Source of the DNA: Ignavibacteria bacterium
GTDB lineage: Bacteria > Bacteroidota > Ignavibacteria > Tepidaquicellales > OLB5
Length of the DNA: 6,496 bases
NCBI GenBank assembly: GCA_026417195.1
Contig: JAOADS010000122.1
Location: 1-6,496 of the forward strand
Direction: 5' to 3'
Positions within the stretch are counted from its first letter, which is position 1, and each line of letters begins with the position of its first letter. Positions 1-5,432 of this stretch are shown one piece after another. Under the pieces are notes generated by a model that made no database searches, had not been told where the DNA came from, and saw only the letters and a program-made list of their open reading frames with translations. The translations under genes and the position numbers were made by a program.

Positions 1-318
1 ATTTTCAATTGCCGATTGTCTTTCCGCAGGAGTTCGAGCATATTTTGTAAGGTACTCCTGGGTTTCATTATCAAGAGACTCAAAATCATAGGAAACTACC
101 TCAATATCAAAAATTATAAAAAGCATAGCAGCCATGTAGTATTTCACAGAAAATCTGCTGTGGGCACTGCCAACCGGCTCAACACCGCTTTCGTAAGTTG
201 ACAATTTTTCCGGATTAGGTTTTCTGGGTCCTAGTATTTTGGAAACTGTTACATTTAAAACTGCAAAGGCAACAGCCCCAACCATCATAATTAAAACCGG
301 TATATATCCTTCAAGCAT
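1..318 (-). CDS. nuoA: NADH-quinone oxidoreductase subunit A (NuoA), 5' part only, with unusual hydrophilic stretch
   Basis: Small membrane subunit of respiratory complex I, near the quinone site. The frame starts at ATG 318-316 and stays open for 106 codons to the window edge, so the C-terminus is missing. Residues 4-27 form the first membrane helix. The conserved loop follows: LGPRKPNPEKLSTYESGVEP (about 29-48), then SRFSVKYYMAAMLFIIFDIEV, ending with the family's signature acidic pair D71 and E73. These motifs make the identification firm. The odd part is residues 76-106. Family members normally continue with a hydrophobic FLYPWA-type segment, but here about 31 charged residues follow (SYDFESLDNETQEYL, then TKYARTPAERQSAIEN). 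This could be an in-frame insertion with the helix resuming beyond the window, or a frameshift or altered gene. No Shine-Dalgarno sequence precedes the ATG; a TAnnTTTG promoter element ends 4 bases upstream. It is probably the first gene of a nuo operon running off the left edge. Confidence 0.88.
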   Translation of the reverse strand, partial: MLEGYIPVLIMMVGAVAFAVLNVTVSKILGPRKPNPEKLSTYESGVEPVGSAHSRFSVKYYMAAMLFIIFDIEVVSYDFESLDNETQEYLTKYARTPAERQSAIEN

Positions 319-322
319 AATG

Positions 323-354
323 CAAAGATAATTAATTGAAGTAAGTTATACAAA
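323..354 (-). promoter_or_regulatory. Bacteroidota-type promoter for nuoA (TTTG-N20-TATCTTTG)
   Basis: Read on the minus strand, TTTG at 354-351 is followed by exactly 20 bases and then TATCTTTG at 330-323. This matches the TAnnTTTG -7 element and upstream TTG/TTTG element known for the primary sigma factor of Bacteroidota. Only four bases separate it from the nuoA ATG, so the transcript would be leaderless or nearly so. The motif is seen directly; promoter activity is inferred. Confidence 0.6.
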
Positions 355-376
355 TGAAGAACATTTCCGAATCGGA

Positions 377-420
377 TATGAAATAATTGTTAAATGTAAC
401 TCTTTCTTTAACATTTCATA
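377..420. promoter_or_regulatory. Bulged palindrome between divergent promoters, possible operator
   Basis: The right arm TTTAACATTTCATA (407-420) is the reverse complement of the left arm TATGAAAT...GTTAAA (377-394), apart from four extra bases in the left arm. This gives about 14 base pairs around a 12-base centre; the inner TGTTAAA/TTTAACA pair (388-394 and 407-413) is perfect. No T-run follows on either strand, so it is not a terminator. It lies upstream of both divergent promoters, where a shared regulator site would be expected. Function is inferred; chance is possible in such AT-rich DNA. Confidence 0.4.
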
Positions 421-441
421 AAGGCTACACTTTTATCTTCA

Positions 442-472
442 TTGAATTTCCTGCGAATTAAACATAAATTTG
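442..472 (+). promoter_or_regulatory. Bacteroidota-type promoter for the protease operon (TTG-N20-TAAATTTG)
   Basis: TTG at 442-444, a 20-base spacer and TAAATTTG at 465-472 fit the Bacteroidota TTG...TAnnTTTG promoter. The spacer length equals that of the divergent nuoA promoter. The last G is 7 bases from the GTG start at 480, so transcription should begin at or close to the start codon. No ribosome-binding sequence lies between them, which agrees with a leaderless or near-leaderless mRNA. No other promoter of this form was noticed before the next three plus-strand genes. Confidence 0.6.
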
Positions 473-479
473 CAATTCA

Positions 480-2264
480 GTGAAAATTTATTTACTAATA
501 ATATTTATTTCAATCTCTTTTTTTTCCTTTTCCTATTCTGAAACCAGATTAGAGGTAACCACAGTCTTAAAAGAAAAATTTTATGACCGTGAAGGGAATA
601 TCCTTACCGGTAAGGGTGGCGTAATAGGAGATGTTGATTCCGGAATTGATGTGTTTCACCCAATGTTTTTCTTTGCTGACGGCGGAGAATTCATCTGGAC
701 AGACATTGACGGAAACGGTATTCTTAATATAGCGAAAGACGGTGTTGACCTTAATGGGAATAAGAAAATAGATGATAAAGAAATCATACGATACATAGAA
801 ATCAAAGATGATACATGGGGAATGCTTTCAGAACTTGGAGCTAATCCTAAAGCATATGACCCCGCTTTTGATTTTCTTTATGTTGATTTGAATAAAAATA
901 AAAAAAGAGATTACGGACCTGAATTCGGATTCAGGGAAACGGATCCCGGATACGGTGAACCTATGTTCATTGCAATTGATGACAATAAAAACGGTAAAAT
1001 TGAAGCCGGAGAAAAACTGATAATGCTAAAGACTTCAAAAATAAGATCTGTTTTGCAAAGAGACGGGCAAATCAGAAGACGCGGCGTTGATATGATCTAT
1101 TGTGAACATGATTCAATCGGACACGGAACAGCTGTAGCTGGTTTAATAATAGGAGGACATTACGGTGTCCAGAAAATTCACGGAATTGCCCCTGATGCAG
1201 AAATGGTATTTGCGTCAATAAGATACGATTATACGCCGAGGTTTGTAAGAAATTTCCCTCAACTTTTCGCTTTTCTCAGAGATGAAAAGGTAAATATATT
1301 GTTAATTGAAGACGGAGAATGGATGCATGAATTTATGGACGGATCAACTGAAGAGGAAGAAATGCTTAACGATATGGCAAGAAACGGTACTGTAATTATA
1401 GGAGGTGCCGGAAACTTCACAGGAAGTAACATGCTGATAATTGATGAACTTCAAAAAGGAAGGACAGCTTATTATACAGCCTCATGCCCGAAACATTCGG
1501 AAGGAAAGATAAATGACGGTGTATTCTTTACATTTCTCTGGAGGAATACAGAATCCACTCTTAATTTCATAATAGAATCACCCGATGGAGAAAAAACAGA
1601 TATACTAAATAACGGAAGTGGCAGGGTAACTCTTAAAAAATATAATATACATTATGCGAAAGATATGTCAAATAAAGGGACATCTATGTTCAGGCTGACC
1701 TGCTCTGCGAAGGATTCTTCATCAGTGCAAGGCAACTGGAAAATTTCAGTTACAGCTACAGTTAACACCGAACTCAGAGCATATGTAGTTGATGTTTCTC
1801 AGTCCTGGTCCGGAACCTCAAGATGGAAAAATTCAGATAAAATTTCAAATGAAGGAAATGTATGTTTCCCGTCCACTGCAGACAGCTGCATAGCTGTAGG
1901 TGCTTATGTTGTAAACATGGGCTGGTTAGATGAAATCGGAGGGCTTGCATATTACAGCAGCAAGGGATATAACATAACCGGAAAGATGGGGATAGATATT
2001 ACAGCACCCGGACACTCAACTTTTTCAACTGGGAAAAATTTCGGATGGCAGATTTTCAGCGGAACAAGCTCTGCAGCTCCGCATGTAGTCGGGGCAGCAG
2101 CCCTGATGCTTCAGTATAATCCGCAACTTACTCACTCAGAAATAAGAAATATAATAATAACTTCCGCTAAAAAAGATAAGTTTACAGGTAATGTTCCCAA
2201 CTCAGACTGGGGTTGGGGTAAACTTGATATAGAAAATGCACTGAAAACATTAATTAATAATTAA
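480..2264 (+). CDS. Secreted subtilisin-type serine protease (S8 family) with EF-hand-like calcium loops
   Basis: Predicted exported endopeptidase of 594 residues. The GTG start is fixed by an in-frame TAA at 465-467 and by the next in-frame ATG (residue 62) lying beyond the catalytic Asp. Residues 1-20 are a signal peptide without a lipobox. The triad is complete: D53 in DVDSGID, H215 in GHGTAVAG and S530 in GTSSAAP, with probable oxyanion-hole N312 in GGAGN. Asp and His are about 160 residues apart, several times the subtilisin distance. The insert carries EF-hand-like loops starting at D75, D90, D136 and D167; DDNKNGKIEAGE is the most canonical. A second insert (about 345-440) looks like a beta-sandwich related to P or PPC-type domains. 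C462 and C470 could pair. The protein ends soon after the catalytic domain, with no type IX sorting domain, so periplasmic or outer-membrane-independent location is open. It heads an operon, rpsR following after 11 bases. The substrate is unknown. Confidence 0.93.
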   Translation: MKIYLLIIFISISFFSFSYSETRLEVTTVLKEKFYDREGNILTGKGGVIGDVDSGIDVFHPMFFFADGGEFIWTDIDGNGILNIAKDGVDLNGNKKIDDKEIIRYIEIKDDTWGMLSELGANPKAYDPAFDFLYVDLNKNKKRDYGPEFGFRETDPGYGEPMFIAIDDNKNGKIEAGEKLIMLKTSKIRSVLQRDGQIRRRGVDMIYCEHDSIGHGTAVAGLIIGGHYGVQKIHGIAPDAEMVFASIRYDYTPRFVRNFPQLFAFLRDEKVNILLIEDGEWMHEFMDGSTEEEEMLNDMARNGTVIIGGAGNFTGSNMLIIDELQKGRTAYYTASCPKHSEGKINDGVFFTFLWRNTESTLNFIIESPDGEKTDILNNGSGRVTLKKYNIHYAKDMSNKGTSMFRLTCSAKDSSSVQGNWKISVTATVNTELRAYVVDVSQSWSGTSRWKNSDKISNEGNVCFPSTADSCIAVGAYVVNMGWLDEIGGLAYYSSKGYNITGKMGIDITAPGHSTFSTGKNFGWQIFSGTSSAAPHVVGAAALMLQYNPQLTHSEIRNIIITSAKKDKFTGNVPNSDWGWGKLDIENALKTLINN

Positions 2265-2275
2265 ACAAAGAAGAA

Positions 2276-2560
2276 ATGAAAAAAAGTAAAAAAGAAAATC
2301 TGGATAAATTCCCTCAGGTTCAGATTCAGAAACCTCAACAGAAGAAAAAGAAAGTTGATCCACTGAAAACAAGAGGAATCAATTACATTGATTATAAAGA
2401 TACCAGACTGCTGCAGAGATTTGTTAATGAACAGGGGAAAATATTGCCCGGCAGGATAACCGGAATAAGTTCAAAAATGCAAAGGCAACTCACAAAAGCC
2501 ATCAAAAGAGCCCGTCATTTAGCTTTAATGCCATTTGTGAGTGAAGATTTCAAACCCTGA
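2276..2560 (+). CDS. rpsR: 30S ribosomal protein bS18
   Basis: Small-subunit ribosomal protein of 94 residues that binds with bS6 on the 30S platform. The conserved core is plain: INYIDYKDTRLLQRFVNEQG (35-54), KILPGRITGISSKMQRQLTK (55-74), then AIKRARHLALMPF (75-87). The N-terminal 30 residues are a Lys/Gln-rich extension. There is no cysteine, so this is the zinc-free form. The gene lies 11 bases after the protease stop and 25 bases before the nuclease, all on one strand, which suggests co-transcription. bS18 genes usually sit beside rpsF and rplI, and neither is here, so this copy is displaced from its usual cluster or is a second copy. No clear Shine-Dalgarno sequence precedes the ATG; only AAGAAG abuts it. 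Confidence 0.95.
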   Translation: MKKSKKENLDKFPQVQIQKPQQKKKKVDPLKTRGINYIDYKDTRLLQRFVNEQGKILPGRITGISSKMQRQLTKAIKRARHLALMPFVSEDFKP

Positions 2561-2567
2561 TCAGCTT

Positions 2568-2587
2568 AATTAAAAGCGGTTTTAATT
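2568..2587 (+). other. Perfect 8-bp hairpin overlapping the nuclease start codon
   Basis: AATTAAAA (2568-2575), loop GCGG (2576-2579) and TTTTAATT (2580-2587) form a perfect inverted repeat between rpsR and the nuclease gene. Its last two bases are the first two of the nuclease TTG start codon. A run of T forms part of the stem and none follows it, so it is a poor terminator candidate. In the mRNA it could hide the start and lower nuclease translation. This is inference; an all-A/U stem is only moderately stable. Confidence 0.4.
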
Positions 2588-3569
2588 GACTTCGTGGAAT
2601 AAATTAATCAGATTTTTTATCTGGCTGTGTATTTATACACAGCTTTTATTTTCCCAGCAGGACTTCTCGCTGGGTGAATTTACGCTTGTAAAGATCATAG
2701 ATGGCGACACTTTCCGTTTCGAAGAACTTGATAAATCTGCAAGACTCCTCGGGATAGACACTGAAGAAACTATAAAAGATGCTGACGCAGAACTTAAATC
2801 AAATGACTTAAGAAAAAACTGGCTTGACTATTACTATTCAGTTAAAGACTCTTCCGGCAAACCTGTAAAAATAGAATCCCCTTTCGGATATGATACATGG
2901 CAGTGGACGAAATCTGTTTTCAAGGATGTTGTAAAGATCAGGCTTGAAATTGACGAGCCTAAAAGGATGATAGATATTTACGGTAGATATCTCGTATATG
3001 TAATAGCAGTGAGAAGTGACGGAAGTGAATTTAATTATAACATTGAATGTGTAAAACAAGGTTACAGTCCTTACTTTTCAAAATACGGTTATTCAAAGAG
3101 ATTCCATCAGCAATTCAGAGACGCTCAGAATTATGCCAGAGAAAATAAACTTGGTATATGGAGCGGGAAAGAAAATTGTTATCCAGACTATGAGGAAAGA
3201 ATAAGTTGGTGGGATGAAAGAGCTGAGCAGATAAAATATTACGAAGAAAATTATTCAGGTAAAGGAAATTACTTCTCTATGCTTATCCCGGAAGATTACG
3301 ATAATCTGTCAAAAATGACTGGTGATACAGTAATTATATTCGGGAATGTTGCAAAGGTCTTCAACACTAAACAACCCTGGATTGCAAGGCTTGAGGCTGG
3401 CGATAAAAGATCGTTTGACCTTGTTTTTTTTGAAAAGGACAATCACATATTATCCTCAACCGGGATTGATTCACCAAAAGACTATTACTTTTACGCTAAA
3501 GGTAAGTTAACAGAGTATAAAGGACGTCCTCAGATTATTATAGAAGATCCCTCCCAGATATGGAGATAA
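2586..3569 (+). CDS. Secreted thermonuclease (staphylococcal nuclease fold) with C-terminal OB-like domain
   Basis: Predicted exported calcium-dependent nuclease of 327 residues. Start: TTG 2586-2588 directly follows an in-frame TAA (2583-2585); the next in-frame ATG is at residue 128, inside the catalytic domain, so the TTG is well supported. Residues 1-23 are a signal peptide (cleavage probably after LLFS). The nuclease domain spans about 31-195. All five residues equivalent to the Staphylococcus aureus active site are visible: D41 in IDGDTF, R53, D58 and E61 in ARLLGIDTEE, and R134 in DIYGRYLVYV. The usual Pro before E61 is Glu60. An insert of roughly 40 residues separates E61 from the second half, which runs from VVKIRLEID. 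Residues 228-327 resemble an OB fold (TVIIFGNVAKVF, then FYAKGKLTEYKGRPQIIIED), probably for nucleic-acid binding. The gene overlaps tatD by 10 bases. It may act in nucleic-acid scavenging or biofilm DNA turnover, but nothing here decides that. Confidence 0.9.
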   Translation: MTSWNKLIRFFIWLCIYTQLLFSQQDFSLGEFTLVKIIDGDTFRFEELDKSARLLGIDTEETIKDADAELKSNDLRKNWLDYYYSVKDSSGKPVKIESPFGYDTWQWTKSVFKDVVKIRLEIDEPKRMIDIYGRYLVYVIAVRSDGSEFNYNIECVKQGYSPYFSKYGYSKRFHQQFRDAQNYARENKLGIWSGKENCYPDYEERISWWDERAEQIKYYEENYSGKGNYFSMLIPEDYDNLSKMTGDTVIIFGNVAKVFNTKQPWIARLEAGDKRSFDLVFFEKDNHILSSTGIDSPKDYYFYAKGKLTEYKGRPQIIIEDPSQIWR

Positions 3570-4363
3570 ACTCATCCCATATCCGACTGATAGACACTCA
3601 CGCTCACCTGAATTATCCCGAGATCCTGAAAAATCTGGATGAAATATTACTAAGAGCACAGGAAAAAGGAGTTGAAAAAATCATAGTACCTGCAACGGAT
3701 TATAAATCATCTTTAGAGATAACTGAACTTGTTCAGAAACACAGTATGCTTTATGGTGCAGTTGGAATTCATCCCACAGAAGTATTAAAAATAAAAGAAA
3801 ACGATTTTTATGCTATTTCTGAACTTGCAAAAGAGAATAAGATTGTAGCTATTGGAGAAATCGGACTTGACTATTACTGGAAACCTTTTGACAGGGATCT
3901 GCAGATTAAAATATTGGAAACACAGCTGGAGATTGCAGAATCTTCCGATTTGCCCGTTATCCTTCATAACCGAGAGTCCTCGGAAGATCTGATTAATATA
4001 ATAAAGGAAAAACATCGTAATGGCAGACTCAAAGGTCAGTTTCACTCATTCAGCGGAGATTTATCAATGGCAATTGACTGCGTTAAAATGGGTTTTTATA
4101 TATCATTCACCGGCAACATAACCTATAAGCCTAAATCTTCTACGTTACTGGCATTTGATATATTAAGACACATCCCCTTAGAAAATCTATTATTGGAAAC
4201 AGATACTCCATATCTTCCGCCTATACCCTACAGAGGGAAAAGGAACGAACCCTCATTTTTAATACATACTGTAATCAAAATATCTGAAATAAAAAATATC
4301 AGCATCAAGGAGCTGACAGACAGAACTACTTTAAATGCCCTTAAACTTTTCAAGATGAATTAA
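3560..4363 (+). CDS. tatD: TatD family metal-dependent hydrolase / deoxyribonuclease
   Basis: Cytoplasmic TIM-barrel metal hydrolase of 267 residues, a usual length for the family, whose members have 3'-5' exonuclease activity on DNA and RNA. Metal-binding positions are all visible: H14 and H16 in IDTHAHLNYP, E100 in AIGEIGLDYYW, H136 in ILHNRE, H162 in FHSFSG and D215 in LLETDTPYLP. The family loops GIHPTE (69-74) and PYRGKRNEPSF (223-233) are intact. There is no signal peptide. The ATG at 3560 places IRLIDTHAHL at the normal distance from the N-terminus. The first 10 bases lie within the end of the nuclease gene, pointing to translational coupling. Assignment to the TatD/YcfH/YjjV group is firm; which paralogue it represents is not. 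Confidence 0.93.
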   Translation: MEINSSHIRLIDTHAHLNYPEILKNLDEILLRAQEKGVEKIIVPATDYKSSLEITELVQKHSMLYGAVGIHPTEVLKIKENDFYAISELAKENKIVAIGEIGLDYYWKPFDRDLQIKILETQLEIAESSDLPVILHNRESSEDLINIIKEKHRNGRLKGQFHSFSGDLSMAIDCVKMGFYISFTGNITYKPKSSTLLAFDILRHIPLENLLLETDTPYLPPIPYRGKRNEPSFLIHTVIKISEIKNISIKELTDRTTLNALKLFKMN

Positions 4364-4385
4364 TTTAAAATATTTGATTAACCAT

Positions 4386-4405
4386 AACTTAACTAAAACT
4401 TAACT
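4386..4405 (+). repeat. Two 9-bp direct repeats (AACTTAACT) one helical turn apart
   Basis: AACTTAACT occurs at 4386-4394 and again at 4397-4405, an 11-base period that puts both copies on the same face of the DNA. They lie just upstream of the possible promoter for the small gene that follows. Placement and period resemble binding sites for an activator or dimeric regulator. The repeat is seen directly; any binding role is inferred. Confidence 0.4.
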
Positions 4406-4408
4406 GAC

Positions 4409-4435
4409 TTTGATTATAGTTGTGTTGTAAGTTTG
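4409..4435 (+). promoter_or_regulatory. Possible promoter for the small orphan gene (TTTG-N15-TAAGTTTG)
   Basis: TAAGTTTG at 4428-4435 is an exact TAnnTTTG match ending 12 bases before the ATG at 4448. The nearest upstream TTTG (4409-4412) is only 15 bases away, shorter than the 20 seen at both promoters on the left of the window, so the fit is weaker. If active it would again give a very short 5' leader. Confidence 0.35.
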
Positions 4436-4447
4436 TTAAAAATAACT

Positions 4448-4714
4448 ATGTCAGATCAAACAGGTTATACAGATTTCCTCAAACAGCCGGATATAAAAAA
4501 GCGTTTTGATTTGATGTATGAAGAACAAAAGAAAATTTTTATGGAAAAATGCTTAAAGGATGGTTTTAAAAAAGACTTTGCAGAAACCTTATCCATCAAA
4601 ATTGCATTGATAGTAACAGACCTTTACTTTACAGAAATTCACAAAAATTCAAAAAGTCAAAAATCAAAGCAAATAAAAAAGGCTGAAAAGAACAGCCCTT
4701 TTTTATTCTTATAA
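4448..4714 (+). CDS. Small charged protein of unknown function
   Basis: I do not recognise this 88-residue protein. ATG 4448 is preferred; a TTG at 4433 in the same frame would add five residues but overlaps the promoter-like TAAGTTTG. There is no signal peptide or membrane helix. Residues 14-65 look helical and amphipathic (IKKRFDLMYEEQKKIFMEKC, then AETLSIKIALIVTDLYFTEI), which could form a two-helix hairpin or a dimer. The tail from residue 66 is Lys/Ser-rich, and its last codons are the arms of a terminator hairpin, so the C-terminal sequence may be set by RNA structure rather than protein function. It stands alone between tatD and the convergent lipoprotein gene, with its own promoter-like motif. 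The codon pattern is unremarkable, and a real gene is likely but not certain. Confidence 0.6.
   Translation: MSDQTGYTDFLKQPDIKKRFDLMYEEQKKIFMEKCLKDGFKKDFAETLSIKIALIVTDLYFTEIHKNSKSQKSKQIKKAEKNSPFLFL
4675..4704. terminator. Bidirectional intrinsic terminator between convergent operons
   Basis: GGCTG (4681-4685) pairs with CAGCC (4693-4697) across a 7-base loop. AAAAAA (4675-4680) lies outside the left arm and TTTTTT (4699-4704) outside the right, separated from the stem by a single C. Read on either strand this gives a G/C stem followed by a T-run, so it can end both the plus transcript from the left and the minus transcript of the lipoprotein gene, whose stop lies 20 bases away. It overlaps the last codons of the small plus-strand gene. 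Confidence 0.8.
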
Positions 4715-4723
4715 TTTTTTTAC

Positions 4724-5410
4724 CTAATTTGCAGGAATCATTTTTCTAAAGTCGTTTTGTCCCGCCACATTAATTCTTACCTTGAAAGTCATCCAGAAAC
4801 CATATGGCTGGTTTGGAAGTCTGTCACCGGCTGTAACCGGCTGTAATATTCCGTAAACTCTTACGTTATTGTTCTGACCTGCAGCTTTCCTTCCTTTCAG
4901 ATAAAAACCGTAAACAGGTCTTAATGTATCAAGCGGAGCATTGAAATAACTCCACACTCCACCTCCGTATGTATCGTCTTGTGTAAAATCAGTTGTATCA
5001 AGTCCGTTTGAACCGGCATCAAGATGTGAAATAGTATCAAATTGCTGAGGAGTCAGGTTTTCATAAAATCTGTAAAATTTTGTCTCGAAACCTGCATCAA
5101 GTAACTGATCAAGTAAAACACCGGAACGCAGGAAAAAATTGGTTCCTGTAGGGTTCGTACCTCCAGCTAATGAAACATCTCTGTTAGGTGAAGTTGAAGT
5201 TACATTAAAACCATTAAGTAAATTGAGTCCTGCAAAACTTGAGCCTGCAGCTGAGTCTTCTTCAATGTATAAACTGTCAAAGCTTCTTACATTTGGATTA
5301 GCCTGTCCGCCGCCTCCCCCGACACCACCATCATCTGAACATCCTGTGATGAATGAAAGAATGACGAATGGCAAAACAAAAAAAATACTGAGCTTAAATT
5401 TAATTGACAT
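4724..5410 (-). CDS. Putative surface-exposed lipoprotein of unknown function
   Basis: Lipoprotein of 228 residues. A hydrophobic signal segment (7-20) leads to the lipobox FITGC, with Cys24 as the lipidated residue. The mature end starts C-S-D-D followed by a Gly-rich linker (GGVGGGGG, 28-35). Acidic residues directly after the Cys resemble the export signal described for surface lipoproteins of Bacteroidetes, so a position on the outside of the outer membrane is plausible. I do not recognise the remaining ~190 residues. They look beta-rich and soluble, with Asn/Gly-rich turns, aromatic strands (GGGVWSYFNAPL; VYGFYLKGRK; YGFWMTFKVRI) and no cysteine. A strong AGGAG ribosome-binding site precedes the ATG, unlike most genes in this window. 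The PorT-like barrel gene lies 22 bases upstream on the same strand, suggesting that the two are made together and may be partners in the outer membrane. Confidence 0.85.
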   Translation of the reverse strand: MSIKFKLSIFFVLPFVILSFITGCSDDGGVGGGGGQANPNVRSFDSLYIEEDSAAGSSFAGLNLLNGFNVTSTSPNRDVSLAGGTNPTGTNFFLRSGVLLDQLLDAGFETKFYRFYENLTPQQFDTISHLDAGSNGLDTTDFTQDDTYGGGVWSYFNAPLDTLRPVYGFYLKGRKAAGQNNNVRVYGILQPVTAGDRLPNQPYGFWMTFKVRINVAGQNDFRKMIPAN

Positions 5411-5414
5411 TATT

Positions 5415-5420
5415 TCTCCT
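5415..5420 (-). promoter_or_regulatory. Strong Shine-Dalgarno site of the lipoprotein gene
   Basis: Read on the minus strand, AGGAGA lies four bases before the ATG at 5410-5408, ideal spacing for ribosome binding. It is the only clear Shine-Dalgarno sequence I found in the window, and it supports this start codon and high translation of the lipoprotein. Confidence 0.75.
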
Positions 5421-5432
5421 TTTTTTATTTAA

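Noticed and set aside
16..201. Open frame of 61 codons on the plus strand
   Set aside because: It lies opposite nuoA, whose conserved motifs on the minus strand are unmistakable; the plus-strand translation has no recognisable features.
2568..2587. Intrinsic terminator after rpsR
   Set aside because: The stem has no G/C pairs and no T-run follows it; the next gene starts inside the hairpin.
2628..2630. Lipoprotein Cys (C15) in the nuclease signal peptide
   Set aside because: The residues before it (IWL) do not form a lipobox, and a normal cleavage site fits better after residue 23.
2838..3059. Minus-strand open frame inside the thermonuclease gene
   Set aside because: It covers catalytic-domain sequence of the plus-strand nuclease; no start signal or family features.
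3785..4045. Minus-strand open frame inside tatD
   Set aside because: It is antisense to conserved TatD active-site motifs and has no independent support.
4433..4447. TTG at 4433 as start of the small orphan gene
   Set aside because: It falls inside the TAAGTTTG promoter-like element, and an ATG five codons later is a better start.
4827..4846. Perfect 10-base tandem duplication (CCGGCTGTAA twice)
   Set aside because: It lies in the lipoprotein coding sequence; two copies are too few to suggest a phase-variable or regulatory repeat, and the period of 10 would shift the frame if it varied.
5139..5432. Plus-strand open frame with a proline run
   Set aside because: The prolines are the complement of the lipoprotein's Gly-rich linker, and the frame lies opposite a gene with a lipobox and strong ribosome-binding site.
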